Source: Taenia hydatigena (Eukaryota; Platyhelminthes; Cestoda; Cyclophyllidea; Taeniidae). Taken from it: DNA of 64,000 bases. The stretch lies in contig JADWOT020001703.1 in assembly GCA_036345935.2 (NCBI GenBank), positions 1 to 64,000 of the forward strand, in the 5' to 3' direction. The position numbers were made by a program, and so were the translations under genes. The notes under the pieces were generated by a model, which was not told where the DNA came from, did not search any database, and saw only the letters and a list, made by a program, of their open reading frames with translations. This document shows positions 13,701 through 26,544 of the stretch, in pieces; position 1 is the first letter of the stretch, and every line of letters begins with the position of its first letter.

Positions 13701-16700
13701 AACATCGACTGGAGCTTATTCATCGCCAATCGCTCGCCACCTTGCAATTTTGTACGAACAATTCAGCATTATTTGATTTTGTCTGCTTGCCTAAAGCTTG
13801 ATGGAATCCACCAACGACTTCGATCTCTACGTCTAGAATATTCAATGCAAGAACATCACGTCGTGCAGATGGCATGTGAGGGCGTTGCATGATCCTAGAA
13901 AACCTGAATTAGCTATAATGGGTATACTCGCCGGTGGCGGTGTTTAAGTTTTCTCATGTAGCAAGGCACTGTTTATAAAAGTAGCCACCAAAAATAAAGA
14001 CTGTTTCTGTAACAGCCTTAACAAAATGTTGAGGCCTAATTCATGCTTAAAGATAAATGCAACATATGCCATCGTCTCGGTAGCTGTCATTCAGATTGCA
14101 CAAATCTAAACGGACTTCATCGCTCTACAGGGAAAAGTTGGCAGGCATTGATCCTTGCCAGAGTACGCGGATAATGTGTAAGCCCATCTTCCATGACGAT
14201 TATATCGAAAATCCCACTCAGCTGGTCTTCTTGACCCAAAATATAAAGTGAAAAAACGCATCCAGACGTGTTTAATGCATTTTGCTTGAATACTTGAAAC
14301 CGCTTGGACGATTATCACTCGGTCAAAGCAAGGAAATGCCAAGCATAATGCATGCAGACTTTCTTTATAAGGAAAATAGGAAGGAAGCACTGAGTAACAC
14401 GGAATTGGGATGTGCAAATAAACAAGCAAATAAGATTCCGCGTTGCACGAAGTGACAGAAGTGTGCATGCCGCATATCAGCAAGTTGCGATGTAACGATG
14501 TAGTTACCTGTTTTCCTAGAACGTGACAGCCAAGCGAAATTGCCTTGAATTTCCAAATATTTCGTGAACTGAGGTGCAGTGGTGTTATGTAGGTCTGAAC
14601 TATCCACATCCTTTTCTCTCGGTCGCCATGATAGCTTTGTTTCCACGTCTGCCGCCTTAGACTAGGTAGACCACTTGCAGTGTGATGCGCGACAGTGGCC
14701 CAGACATGCAACGCAGCCATATGACAGTGCGCCTACAGTCCCAACTACACTACTACTTCTCTCCATTTTTAGACCCCTGTAGGACCAGCCAAACAATAAC
14801 AGCTCGTAGAGTTGGTACAAGTCACATCGATACGCACCATACAAATTAGGAAGGTAAGGACCGATATACGGTGACGTTCGTCCACCCACTTCAAGTCTGT
14901 TAACTCCAGGTGCCTTGCCCAAATTCTCTTTTTAGGTTTTCTTGCCTTATGTAGTATGTTCTAATATAGTTACCTAATCGTCGTCAACCACCTTGCATTA
15001 CCTACGCAAATCCCTTCGAATTCGTTCAATTATTGCCACTATTCTTCTCGTTGCCTGCAGCAAAGCGTCTCATTTATTAACTAGCTTTTCGGTAGTATCT
15101 CCCTTCGGTAATACGCCTTTGCTATTATGCCAATGATAGTGCTACCGCACCACGCGTGCGCCATTGAACTAAACATTAAGCAGACCATTAAATATTCAGC
15201 CATTCAGATGCTTACTGTATTCACTTTCTGTTGGCTTTTAATATTTTGCCACTGCCTAGTGAGTGGACAGGTTTAGTAATGCCTGGACGTTTACTCGTCT
15301 TCTTACTACATAGGAGGCGGAGGTATCTGTCAAGAGGAAATGCGGAATTCGCAGCATTTCCTTTCGCTTTGCACCTCTGCAAGCACTGCTGGTGTGATGA
15401 GATTTAATATTCATGGCGCCGTTATTATATTCAACGATACAGTTGGTGGAGTAGGATCTCTGTCTCAAGAGAATCAAATCGCTGCTGCAGAACTTGGTTT
15501 GATTTTTCTTTTCGTCTCTCACCTACATTATACATTTAAGGAAAATAAGTATCACAGCATCTGCTGAACAGTAGTCTCTATCCATAATATCAAATTTTAA
15601 CAACTGATAGTAGAAAAACGGGGGATTAGCTGGAGTACATTAATTATTTGCTACAGCCATTAATGCTACATCTTGCGTTGAGAAGAATAGTTTTCCATTA
15701 TTCTGCCATCAGCACACAGCGCAGATCACTGAAATCCAATGGTCCGCTCAGCTGAGAGTACACTCAAATCAAGCTTCATTTTGAGTAGCATATGCAACAG
15801 GGCATTCAGTTATATTATTTTGAATCTTGCTACACCTTAACCGAGTTATCACATCCGCAGAACTGACTTCCTCATAATTTGTGCCTAAAGTGAGTGGATA
15901 GATTTATGTGCTTTAGGCTAGGGTACTCCGCTGAAATGTCCTAGACTCCAACAAAATCTTTGCTGTTGACAATGTTAATTTAAATAATTACTCGATGAGG
16001 TATCAAGAAAGACAGGAAAAGAATACGCATTAATTCAAAGAACGTACAGCCTGTGCAACAATTAGTCGTTTCTGGAAGCTGGTCGACCGGAAGAACGTGG
16101 TGGTGTAACGTCTAAAACTAGTTTTGCGCAGATTACATTTGCTTGGCCTTTTGCATAAAAGATTTCTAAATATGCCGCCATTTATTTTACATGTCATGGT
16201 TACCCTGCGGAAATTGGATTTGGCTGGGTTGGCCTCGATAAAAGTGAAAAAATCAAAGCATTAAAGCGATGTAGATCTTTTAATCTTTACCTATTCACGT
16301 ATGGTTACAATGAAAAACATTTAATTCACAGATTTTATTAAATCATGCGTTCCCTTCTCCTTCAATTCCACATCCTCATATTGTCACTGTCTTGCCAAAT
16401 AAGCCAAATTGGCAATCATTAATTATGTCGCCCAAATTAAGTTGGCCACATCTATTAAGAATGGGCATTCCAAATATTGCTCCTATGGAATCCACTTGAT
16501 TACGCCAATACATCATTGTCGGTCACAAAATAGGCGTTACCGATTTTGTCCGCCCGGATTTAACACGGACACTAACACCCACAGTAAAAGCAAACAAAGC
16601 CTGCCCGTGATAGTCACCGACTATTTTAGTTCGGTGAATGGTAAATGTAATTAATTCCTATCCGACCGCCTAAAATTTAATCACAGCCTGGCTCAATGGT

Positions 16701-19700
16701 CGTTCATTTGTCTCTGTGTCAAATGATTGGAGTAATGTACTCTGCCCAGTTGAAATGCAGTTGTCCATGTCCCTTTGTGCGGATGGCTGTGCTCCAGGCA
16801 GCTATTGTAAGAACTAGCCCCATGTTAGTCCTTTTTACAAGTGGAGGGTAAGTCTGGTATGGACACATTTGCTCACTTGTATTTCCTATACAGTATAAGA
16901 TAGATGTCCTCGATTAGTGAGGGCGATGACTTGCCGCAATTAACTTTGTTTCTCATATGTACTTTCCCTCCTTTGATGAACATCTTGCCGATGTTACATT
17001 CCAAAAGAAGCGCCAGTGAATGTGGAAACGGACTCCATGGGAAACATAAAGAGGCTTTAACTCGAAGATTGTATGACGACCAGCTAAATCCATCTCAGGA
17101 TAACAGTTGACTCGAGTATAATTTCTGTTTCCTTTTTAGTGTACCCACGACCTCCCCTCCTCCAGTAAAATAGCTTTTCTGAGGTATTTATAACATTTAT
17201 GTCCAAAAGAACCGGACAGCCCAGGACCGGAACCCTCTTTGTATGCTGTCTGCATGAACCATCAGCATTTGGTCTAATAGCAGGTTTTGAAGCGCAGCAG
17301 ATTCCATCCTCACCTACTGTTGGAATGCACACATGCATCAAAATAACAGGGCACCTCCTTGGTGGGATCTTTATATCATTCAAGGTTGATCTCATTTGCC
17401 ATTAGGCCATTAACTCTTAATCTTGATTGCTCACGCTGGAGACTATAAAGGATTGTCTCTTCTGGCATACCTATTCGAGCATCCGAAAAATCATGCACGC
17501 ATGTGTCGAGGTGACTAAAAAGCTCGTTTCCAATATGTGCCGTCGCATTATAAAGGAATGCTTTCTCGACATTAAGTAGTGAAATCGTTGAATGCGCACG
17601 ATGTTTTAGAACTTGTTGCACATCTTAACCCCTCATCGCAGCACCCTTCACTCAACCTATTGGCAGGCAATCATCATTGTAAAGCCAACAAGATTGGTCC
17701 GTAGCGTGTAAATTGCATGCCGTCGTTAATACTATTAGCCGATCAGGTGGTAGTTCATTTGATGACTATTTTTTGGTATAGACTGGTCCCTTTTGTTGTC
17801 ATTGTAGTCTGATTAATTTGACTACTTGGACAAGGCTACCTTACCATTGCCACGAGCGTTGTTTAAAAAGACTACTGGATACCCAGCAGTTTCAACCAGA
17901 CAGCGTCTCAAGTCTTGCTGCGCTTGTAAGCTGAAACAAAACTTTTGCAGAATGTTGTGTAATATCGCTAAAAAAAAGAGGTGAATAGGATGATAAATTG
18001 GTGACATCGGCTGCACACCACCCTTTATTATAGAGGAAGGACACCATCGGTGCAAACAATCCTAAAACTAGGCACCCAATTATGGATGGCCATTTGATTG
18101 AGCCTGCATTCAAGGACACCCTCTACCAGTAGGATATCATGCGAAACACTATTTTAATGAGTTTGGTCAAATTATGATGTGCACAGGCCATGATGAGGTG
18201 GCTACTGTGTCCATAAGGGTAACAATACTTAGAATATTCGCAGCACGATGCATACACTTTCTCTTTTGACAATTATTTCATCATTTCAGCACAAGAATGC
18301 ACCTGCGTTGCAACTCTGGATGTACTTCTTATGTCTGTTCCATCCATCTAGTGTTCGACCAATAATGAAGGCCATATTCTACAGTCCCACCATAATCCTC
18401 ATCGCTTGCAACAAAACGACAAAATGAGTGCTATCACAGCAGGAGGCAAAATGGCTTACGCCTGAAGTCATGGCTTGGTACTAACATTAAATTGCTAAGC
18501 AGCTAAAGCTTTATGGACAAAATTAAAATGAGCTATGCTGCAAAGTCAGCCTTAGCTCTAGGCTATAGCCGCTAAATGTGGAGCTTTTTCAATATTTTAG
18601 AAGTTTTGTAAATGTCTCTAATGATTTTGCGCATGCTGCACTGGTAGATATCCACCGTCCACCCAAGTTCGCTATTTTCTCGATATCCAGAATAGCAGTT
18701 ACAAATAGCAATTGGAAACCCATGTCCATGTCTTTCCTACCATGTAACACTTCAAACAGTTTAATTTGGAAGTGGATCACTTGTTTAGGACTGACAGATT
18801 CATTACGCAGTCATTAAGCTCCAACATTTGGATGTGATTGGCACTAAGCAGCTAAGGTGCGAGTAAACTACTGGTCTAGTATTCTTCAAGGAGGAGCAAA
18901 GTTTTGTAAGCTTTACCTGCTTCCAGGATGCTGTTGGTGACAGCGACAGCAAAACTGAAGACATAAGACGTCTCTTCGACGTAAGCTGATCCGATCGTAA
19001 AGTTGCTGCCAAGTATTTCGTAAGGCCATCTGATGACACCAAAAAGCTTAAACTGGATACAGAGATTCGGGTGTCTTACGATGTGGCGGACTTGGGCTGC
19101 AAATCAGACTCTTAACGCAAGAAAGACGAATTTGACCATTCAGACAAAAATCCGAACCATAAAATATACGGTTATTTTCACCCGGATCATGTGCTGCCTA
19201 TTAACCTAGAAATGGACCCTACCCTTAAATGAGGGACTGTAGAAATCGATATGAAGGATTGAACGGGATGAGAACATCGGTCAACCAGGACTTAGATCCG
19301 TGTTGAGAACGAGTGATTCGTCAGATGCGGTGGTTCATTAAGTTTGCACCCACACAGCGTATGGCACATGGCGTTTCACTCTAGCACAAATCAGCAGCCA
19401 TGTTGTTGTATTTGTGGCCAACCTCTCAGTATGGCTTACGGGCAGGCGTCTCTTCTCTCTCATTGGTCTTTGCGTCCGCTCGGGCACTTTCTCACATTAT
19501 TTCTTCAACTCCCTAAATTTGCATTCCTTCTCATCACACTTATCACCACCTGCAATCCCTTTCGTCTTTACCGATGCTCCACAGGACTTAAATTTATCCT
19601 TTATCTCACCGCTTCTCCTTTTCTCTCCTCTACTCTCTCCTTCATATAACGTTGATTTAAAAGCTCTTTCTAGTGCATTTGTACGCAAACGCCTTCGTAG

Positions 19701-22427
19701 AATTTTATTATTGCCAAAACTCGCATTTTGTAAAGGCTGCTATTCGATTCCACATTTTGAAGAGAGTAGTATCCTAAGGTGGAAAATCGACTCAGCATCT
19801 ACAGTTTGGAGTCATTAAGGGACAAATCTAGGTCGCGCAGTCATTATTATTTTATTCGTGGAGCATTGCTGAACTCGCTTAGGGTTACCAAGGTCATAAG
19901 CTTTCATTTTGATTTCCTAACTTGGTAATACCCTGATATCTGCACTGACAGGGAAAGTTAAAACGCATTTTTACCGGGCGGATAAAAGGTTTATGCTCGT
20001 ATGAAACTTGTTTCGTCGCATTTTTAAGCTGCAAAATTTATTATCCTTATAAAGCAGAAGCCCGCCATCAAGTGTTTAGTGCAGATTAGTAGACTAATTT
20101 TTACTTTCTTCCTATCATCAGTGGTCATCATTGTATGTGAGGCGAGAGGTGTCTGATTCATAATAACTGTCTTTGAACAACATTGAAGTAGCTATCAACT
20201 CGTTGATAGATGATAAGCTAGACTACGACTATGCTGTGCTTGAAATATAGGCTGGCATGACAGCTAACATTTTGTGATCCATCGGCGGAGGTTGTGTTGG
20301 TTCTAGCGCCAAAAGCTGTCTTAAGCACTGTGCCTGGAGGAAGCTAGTTCAGAAATTAAGCAATGTTGTGTTCGCGGTATGGAGGCAAAATAAGTCCCTC
20401 GATGAGAAACCTCTAGGAATCGTGACGTCTTTACGACGTCGTACATAATTTACGCATCGGTGCTGAGTTTACCACATGCAGCGCTTATCATCTAAACGCA
20501 TCTCACTGACCTCAGCGTTCTTATTAAACCCTCAAAGTAAACGGTCTGATGAGGGCTGACGACTTGAGCCTGACGCATGCCGGTCATCAGCAGCTCACAG
20601 AGTTGCTCACCAACGCGATGTCAATTGTAAGGGTGCCACGTCAGAAATGTCTCATCACAGATAACCTATTTCTAATTTGGAAAAGCCGCACAAATGTGGA
20701 GAGACGTGGTAGTGTCAACTAGTTGCGCACTCAATAATTGCACTTAGCGGAGCTTCGGAGAATGAATAAGTTGCCTTTTTATCATCCCAGTATGTCCTCT
20801 GTGAAACTACCAAAAGCGACTATTTTCACAATCAACTTTTCGCCACCTTTAATTAGTTGGTCTTTTGTCATTGGCTTCACCAGTCCCGCATCTACATGAT
20901 CGGTCTGGTCAACCATGCAGCCAATAAAACAGTGCCATCGATGTCATCGCGAAGTATAAGCACTTGGTTGTAGTTAATGAATTCAGAACTGGAGCCTCCT
21001 GTCATTTCCTGTTACATTCGCCCTTTGTCATTGAGAGGTTTGATTAATTCTGGTATTGGGTACGCGCGTATGGGATGAGTGGTCAATGGGTGGAGAGAGT
21101 CGGAGATTAGATTGGATAGTATCCTCCACCATGGTGTTAAATTGAGGAGTACGACGCATGAGAGCGTCAAAAAATTAGTCGCGGATAGTAGATCTCATTG
21201 AGAAAAAGTAAGAGAGATAGCGCTCTGTGGACACTTTCACATCACCTACTTTTACCTTAGCCATCGAATTATTCGAATTGGTGGGAGTCTTACTTGCAAA
21301 ACATGGTACAGACCGACCTCGGAAGATTAAATTAAACTATCGGCACGACGTCCAACAAACATTACAAAACAAGTAATAAACTTAGAAATAACTCTAAATA
21401 ATACCCATCCTAACATGCATGAAAGTAATGCATCTTTGTTAGAATCCAATATTTATCCCAAGGTGCGAAGCCATTAAAATTTAAGTGTCCCATTTTACAC
21501 AAGATCGTTATTATGCTTACATTCCTTAAAGGAACATTCCTCAGGCTAAAATGTAAAACATACAAATGTAAAATAATACCCTTTGGATTGCAAACTACTG
21601 TCTCCCTTGATGCGTCTAATTCATACTGTAGAAGTTTTGCTTTGACTATTCACACAACCACAAAACAACTTTCTTTAATTCCTAAAATTATCAGTCGCTT
21701 TTTGGTTATCAAACGTTAAGGAGCTACTAAGAAATTATACCCTGAATTTATACTGCTGATTAGTTTTATTGCCTACAGGCTGCTTTCGCGACTTTACATT
21801 TACTGCCGATGTTAAATCTCTATTCGGGTAGATACATCGCTCAGGTCAATAAGTGGAACGATTCCTTGCTGAAAGGAATGCATCATCAGTCCAAAAGAGA
21901 GTTATTCTCGTTAAGGTAAACTGGCATATGCGAAGCATTCCTGACCGGGTCAAGATATTGTCGCTTCCACTGGGATCGCTCTCTACCGATTTCGACAGTG
22001 CCTAGCTCAAGGTTTTCTTGATAAGAGGTTGCAGAACATACAAGAAGAGATACGGGGCCCATTTAATGACACGATACAAGATACAAGATTTTTAATGCAT
22101 GGGTATAGGCGATCGCATTGATTTGCACGGAGTCAGTCGGATGCTTTGGCACCTGACGAACCCGTGAGCCTTACTGATTCACAATTGGTAGGAAGAGTTT
22201 ATCGGTGATGCCTAAAAATCTTAATGATGCATCAACTCCGGTCCATTTAGCTTACAATTGGTAGGTTTAGGGGCATTTTGAATGCTCGGTCTTGGTGCAT
22301 TAGTTCTTGAATTGCACATATGATTTCCTTCACGCAAAGTAAGAAATGCATCATTCTGAAAGAATCGAATTTTAGGTCTCACGAGTGAGATCGGCTTACA
22401 TGATCGACGTTACGAAGGTCGCAACTG
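7740..22427. other. Long gene-poor region
   Basis: Nothing in these 14.7 kb can be assigned to a family. The longest open frames are 10580-11083 (+, 167 codons), 14106-14720 (-, 204 codons, overlapped by 14365-14646 in another frame) and 19414-19818 (+, 134 codons). None shows a domain, a compositional bias typical of coding sequence or convincing splice context. They are close to what chance gives in a window this long, so I do not call them genes. Confidence 0.45.
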
Positions 22428-23630
22428 ATGTCAGGTCACCGAAATCCAAAAGAAATGAGCCAAGGTCAGGATGCGAAGAAGACAGATGGTAAGGCAGTAG
22501 GAACTGCAGCCGTGTCTGGCGAGAGAAGCTTAGCGGTTTGTAAAAAGGCTTTTCGTAATTTTAAAGGCGCAGAGGAACTGGCAAAGCAGGAAAACGTGAC
22601 CTCAGATGCCCCGAGCGAAAGTTCCAAAGAGGAGATGGACGACGAGAGGAGGTTAATCTAGGCACTCATGACCAACCCGGAAGACGGGAGTAATATTCTT
22701 GAGGCAATAAAAGTAAATGCATGGTTTTTCACTTATCGCATTTCCCTCAACATCGTTGAAGATTTCTTTACCTACACAATTACGTATTCATATTAGAAGA
22801 TGATCAAGAACAATGACCCGCAACTAACTTATAGCTTCGAAGGGAATGTCGTCGACAATTTCCTAATACCTGATCGACCAACGCAGTTAGGATGCCTCAT
22901 GGATTTGCTCTGTACGCAGCTGTGGCATAAAGCCATGGAAATTTGATGCCCATTTTGGGGGACTGTATGTGCCAGTGCACCGTTCTATTCGTCTGAGATT
23001 ACTTTCCCATTTTTACGCAATTCGTTTAGTTTCTTGCTTTATTTTATTGCGGAAGGCGAAAAGAAGGCTGATAGTAAATACAGATGTACTGAGTGTGGCG
23101 AAGAGCATGACGACTTGGAAGGAATGCACGAACACCTTCTGTGTCACAGTAATTGCAAGTTCTACTTCTGTGTACAATGCTTCGAGGGTTGCGAAACGCT
23201 CACGGAAATGGTGCGCCACAGAAAGACGCACGGTGGTAAGGCTTGATTGGAGTCAGTGTTTTTCTGCTCTACCACTATTGCTAATTAATAATGCTTTATA
23301 CATCCCATTTTACATAAGATATATTTGAGCTGCCAGAATCGATTTTAGGAATTTTTGAGAAAACTAAGAAGTCCAGAGGGCTTGGAGTCTCCTCAATCTC
23401 CTATGTCTGAAGAGCTTGAGGGGTGTCCTCCTCAAAAAAGGCGCAGAATAGAGTATCGCTGCACTGTTTGCGGATCCACTTTTGACCGGTTGGATGTGTT
23501 GTTACCACACACAGAACAACAGCACCCAACTGAACGGGACATCATTGACCGTCTGCGTGTTTGCCTCATGCGTGCTGCACTCAGTCCCTATGCAGATGAG
23601 GAGGAGGATGCCTCAGATCCTACCAGATAA
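22428..23630 (+). pseudogene. Multi-exon C2H2 zinc-finger protein gene, probably decayed
   Basis: Four coding blocks lie in order. Block 1 (22428-22712) begins with ATG, is hydrophilic and acidic/Ser-rich, and has an in-frame TAG at about 22659; it ends at a donor (AAAA|GTAAAT). Block 2 starts after TATTAG at 22797 and runs to a TGA at 22944. Block 3 (about 23046-23235) carries zinc-finger spacing: CTECGEEHDDLEGMHEHLLCH, then CVQCFEGCETLTEMVRHRKTH. A donor GTAAG begins at 23236. Block 4, after TTTTAG at 23348, holds CTVCGSTFDRLDVLLPHTEQQH and a basic PPQKRRR stretch, and ends with a TAG near 23628. A nuclear, nucleic-acid-binding role follows from the C2H2 family. Phases between blocks 3 and 4 do not match, and two internal stops remain, so it is either a pseudogene or my exon borders are wrong. 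I cannot name an orthologue. Confidence 0.6.
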
Positions 23631-23725
23631 TATCAAAAGGAAAATGCACTCAGGTGCTAACATGAAAAGGCATATAACAAATGCTTTTTGTACTGGCCTT
23701 TTTAACTACAATTTTGCAATACTTT

Positions 23726-24240
23726 AATGCGATAATGCTTGGAGGAATTGTTGTCTTGCATTGCGGTTCACAGTAGTGACCCATTCGGTTCTTCGGTAGG
23801 TGCAAAGTTACATTAATGTTCAGCCAAAAGACACAAAGGGATGATTGAGATGGAGGAAAAGACGTGAAAAGTGGTAAGTGTGGAAGTAGAGAGGTTCGGC
23901 GAGTATAAAAAAGGTTTAAAAATGGACAATGTATGGGGATCATGCATACTACTTCGACGTGTCAGCATTTGAGGCAAAGAGACACTGCAAAATTAAGGAA
24001 TCGGTCGCTGAACCCACTGGATTTATATTGAGATAACGCAGGTGAGCTTCTGTTTCACAACCACAATCTAATCTGGTAGGAATTGTTGCTTTTCATTGCG
24101 ATGACGGTGGCGGTGCGTGCAGTTATTCGGTAGGAGCGAAGTAACATGGGTACTTAGCTGAAAGCGATAAAGGAATGACTAGGACAGAGGTAAAGCAATG
24201 AGAAGCTGTAGAAATCAAAAATAGATGGTGGGAATGGATG
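23726..24240 (+). repeat. Degenerate tandem duplication
   Basis: Two related blocks, about 23726-23900 and 24068-24240, share GGTAGGAATTGTTG/GGAGGAATTGTTG, TTGCATTGCG/TTTCATTGCG, TTCGGTAGG, AAAGGRATGA and a G/A-rich tail. Spacing is about 340 bp. No coding potential is apparent in either. Confidence 0.4.
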
Positions 24241-24259
24241 ACTCCGCATATTGCTGCGG

Positions 24260-26260
24260 CGCAGCATGCCTTATTTCTTTTCCTCTTGCTCCTGTCTGTT
24301 TTTGAAATGATTCACTTGCCATTCCATCTAGCTGTTAGACTAAGTAAAATATGGGGGAAATTGACTAGATGAATGGAATTCGAATTTCATGAGTGGCACA
24401 CTCAAGTTTTCACATACCTTTAAAATTCACTCATTTACCCATGCTCTCGGTTACATGCCAAAAAGAAGAATGTTGGAACCAGCTTTGTGATAATTAAGTG
24501 CTTCTTTTTCGCGGTACACTTCAAGATGCAACACACAGTTATGCCTTGACGTGGGAATCGCACTAGGACTCCTGTTGCGAAAAAGCTTTATGTGAATGAG
24601 GCGGTTAAGAAGGGCTAAAGAAGGGCACTTTCTGAGTTTTGTCTCTTCTAGCACTGTGGCGTCTTCGAACGACAGAGTGGGAGGCTGGTGGATTACAGAC
24701 AGACGGATAAGGAGGTGGCACAGGTGGCTGATAAGTGGAAGACCGTTTGTGAGTAGATTACAAAGCAGAAAGGACAAAGAACTAGGTAGTGGAAAATGCA
24801 GTGACTGGTAGATGGCGAAAGAATGCGAATGCTCATATTAACTATGGCAGAATGAGGTGGCAATTGAGCCAGAACCGCTCTTCTCTTAGCGCAGATTCCA
24901 AGTAAAGCATAAAGAGTCTAGAATATACCTAATGGTGACGCGTTATTAGGCACAAACCAGAGAGTGAGTGACGCCACTGCAGTAACGAGGTAGCCAATTA
25001 GAAGTGCGGCTTTTGAAAGACGATCTCAGAGAATCCTGAGGCTAGGGCACCCCACAAATAGCGTAAACAGAGTATAGAATAGGAAATTTGTCTTTTGGAA
25101 GGTAAGCCTTGGTTAAGTATGCTGGAGTAGTACGCAACACAAAACGCAGGCAACGGCGGGAAGTTTTTCGGAAACAAGCACATCGAGCTTAAAGCGGTCT
25201 CACTTTGATGGAAAATTTTTAAAACTGCAGACGAAAATACCTATTCACTGTCAATAGGCCCTCCTTTACCCTTATTTCGCTCTCGTTTTGGCTTCCTGAT
25301 TGTCAGTTCTCCTTTTCTCTCTGCCAATCTTGTGTGGTTCTTTTTGCCAACTATGCTGCTCTATTTTCTTCCTCTCTAATAGATTCCATCCGCTTTTTAT
25401 TTGAATTGTGTCTCCAAAGAAATGCGATTGCCATTGGCTGAATTATACTTCTCAGCAAAAAGAGAGACAGCAGAAAATTAGAACATTGCATTTTTTCGAC
25501 ACAGTAAGACATCAGCGATACTTTTGGAACTATCGCTCAGATTTCATGACTAAACTCAAGTGTACTTACGATCACTATAAAGCCAAGGCAAAGTAAAATG
25601 CTCTGAAATGAGGCGAGGGGAACTGACACATTAACGCTGTTTATAGCCAACTTACAGCCAACCGAATCCGAAATAATCGGAGAAATCCAGGAGTCCTGGG
25701 AAACTAGTGTCTTCCCGTTCACATGTGCTTAAAGAGACGCAAGGGTGCTTTACTAAAGAAAAGCGCAAAAAAGATTATCACTGCGTCATCTCTAGGTATG
25801 GTTTGACCGCGTGGATGTGGTGTTATTCTCCACGAAAATGATCGTCTAAGTGAGTGGTAGGAACTTGATGTTCAATACTTCGCATCTTTTGAAGTCCTTT
25901 GTGACAAAATTTAGATCAAAACATTTTCTAATCGAATTTTGTGCTGTCATGCTACGGTTAAGAGTTTGTAGGTAGAAGTGGGGGGAAACTTCATGGTTTT
26001 GAAACCACATGAAGTCCAGTTTGTGGGACAAATGAACTTAAATCATATTTATAAATGCCATTCGGCCGCTGTAGATGTGAGTAGCTAAGGAGACGTGTGA
26101 GAGAAATAGTTCATTTTCGGGAAAATGGAATCACTAACAGTTATCTCGTACGATGCATATTTGGTCGCGGTTGATCTTGAGTGGCGAGATGCAAGAAGCC
26201 GCCTCTAATGTCCTAACATAAACTGCACAATTGGCTTTGGTGACCTAGCAATGAGTCAAG
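24260..26260. other. Gene-free stretch
   Basis: No recognisable gene or structural element. Open frames are short and lack motifs. Confidence 0.45.
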
Positions 26261-26269
26261 TTATTAAGC

Positions 26270-26539
26270 AAATGAAAATTCTACTTGAAATACTATCCTA
26301 TACACTAAATTGTAATTTAGATGCGGCTACAAGTACATGGCTCTACAGCAGAAAGAACAGAATGAACAAACTCTGCCACAAATGCTTTGGCGGCATTCAC
26401 AGTAGATGGAATAACGAAATCGCATTAAGTCCAAAGTGCAGGTATCAACTTCTTTGCCAGCTTGTCGACACGACTGTTGCTTTCGCAAACCACTCTCTCC
26501 TGGAAGCGATATCAATGTGCGACTGCATTAAGCGTAGTT
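26270..26539 (+). repeat. Dispersed repeat, copy 2
   Basis: Second copy of the element at 7471-7738, same orientation, about 19 kb away. This copy keeps a 96-codon open frame (26251-26541); the first copy does not keep the frame, so the conserved sequence is probably not selected as protein. Confidence 0.55.
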
Positions 26540-26544
26540 AGTGG

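Noticed and set aside
19344..19818. Two overlapping plus-strand frames rich in Leu, Ser and Phe
   Set aside because: The region is a C/T-rich run; such composition gives long stop-free frames and hydrophobic translations by chance.
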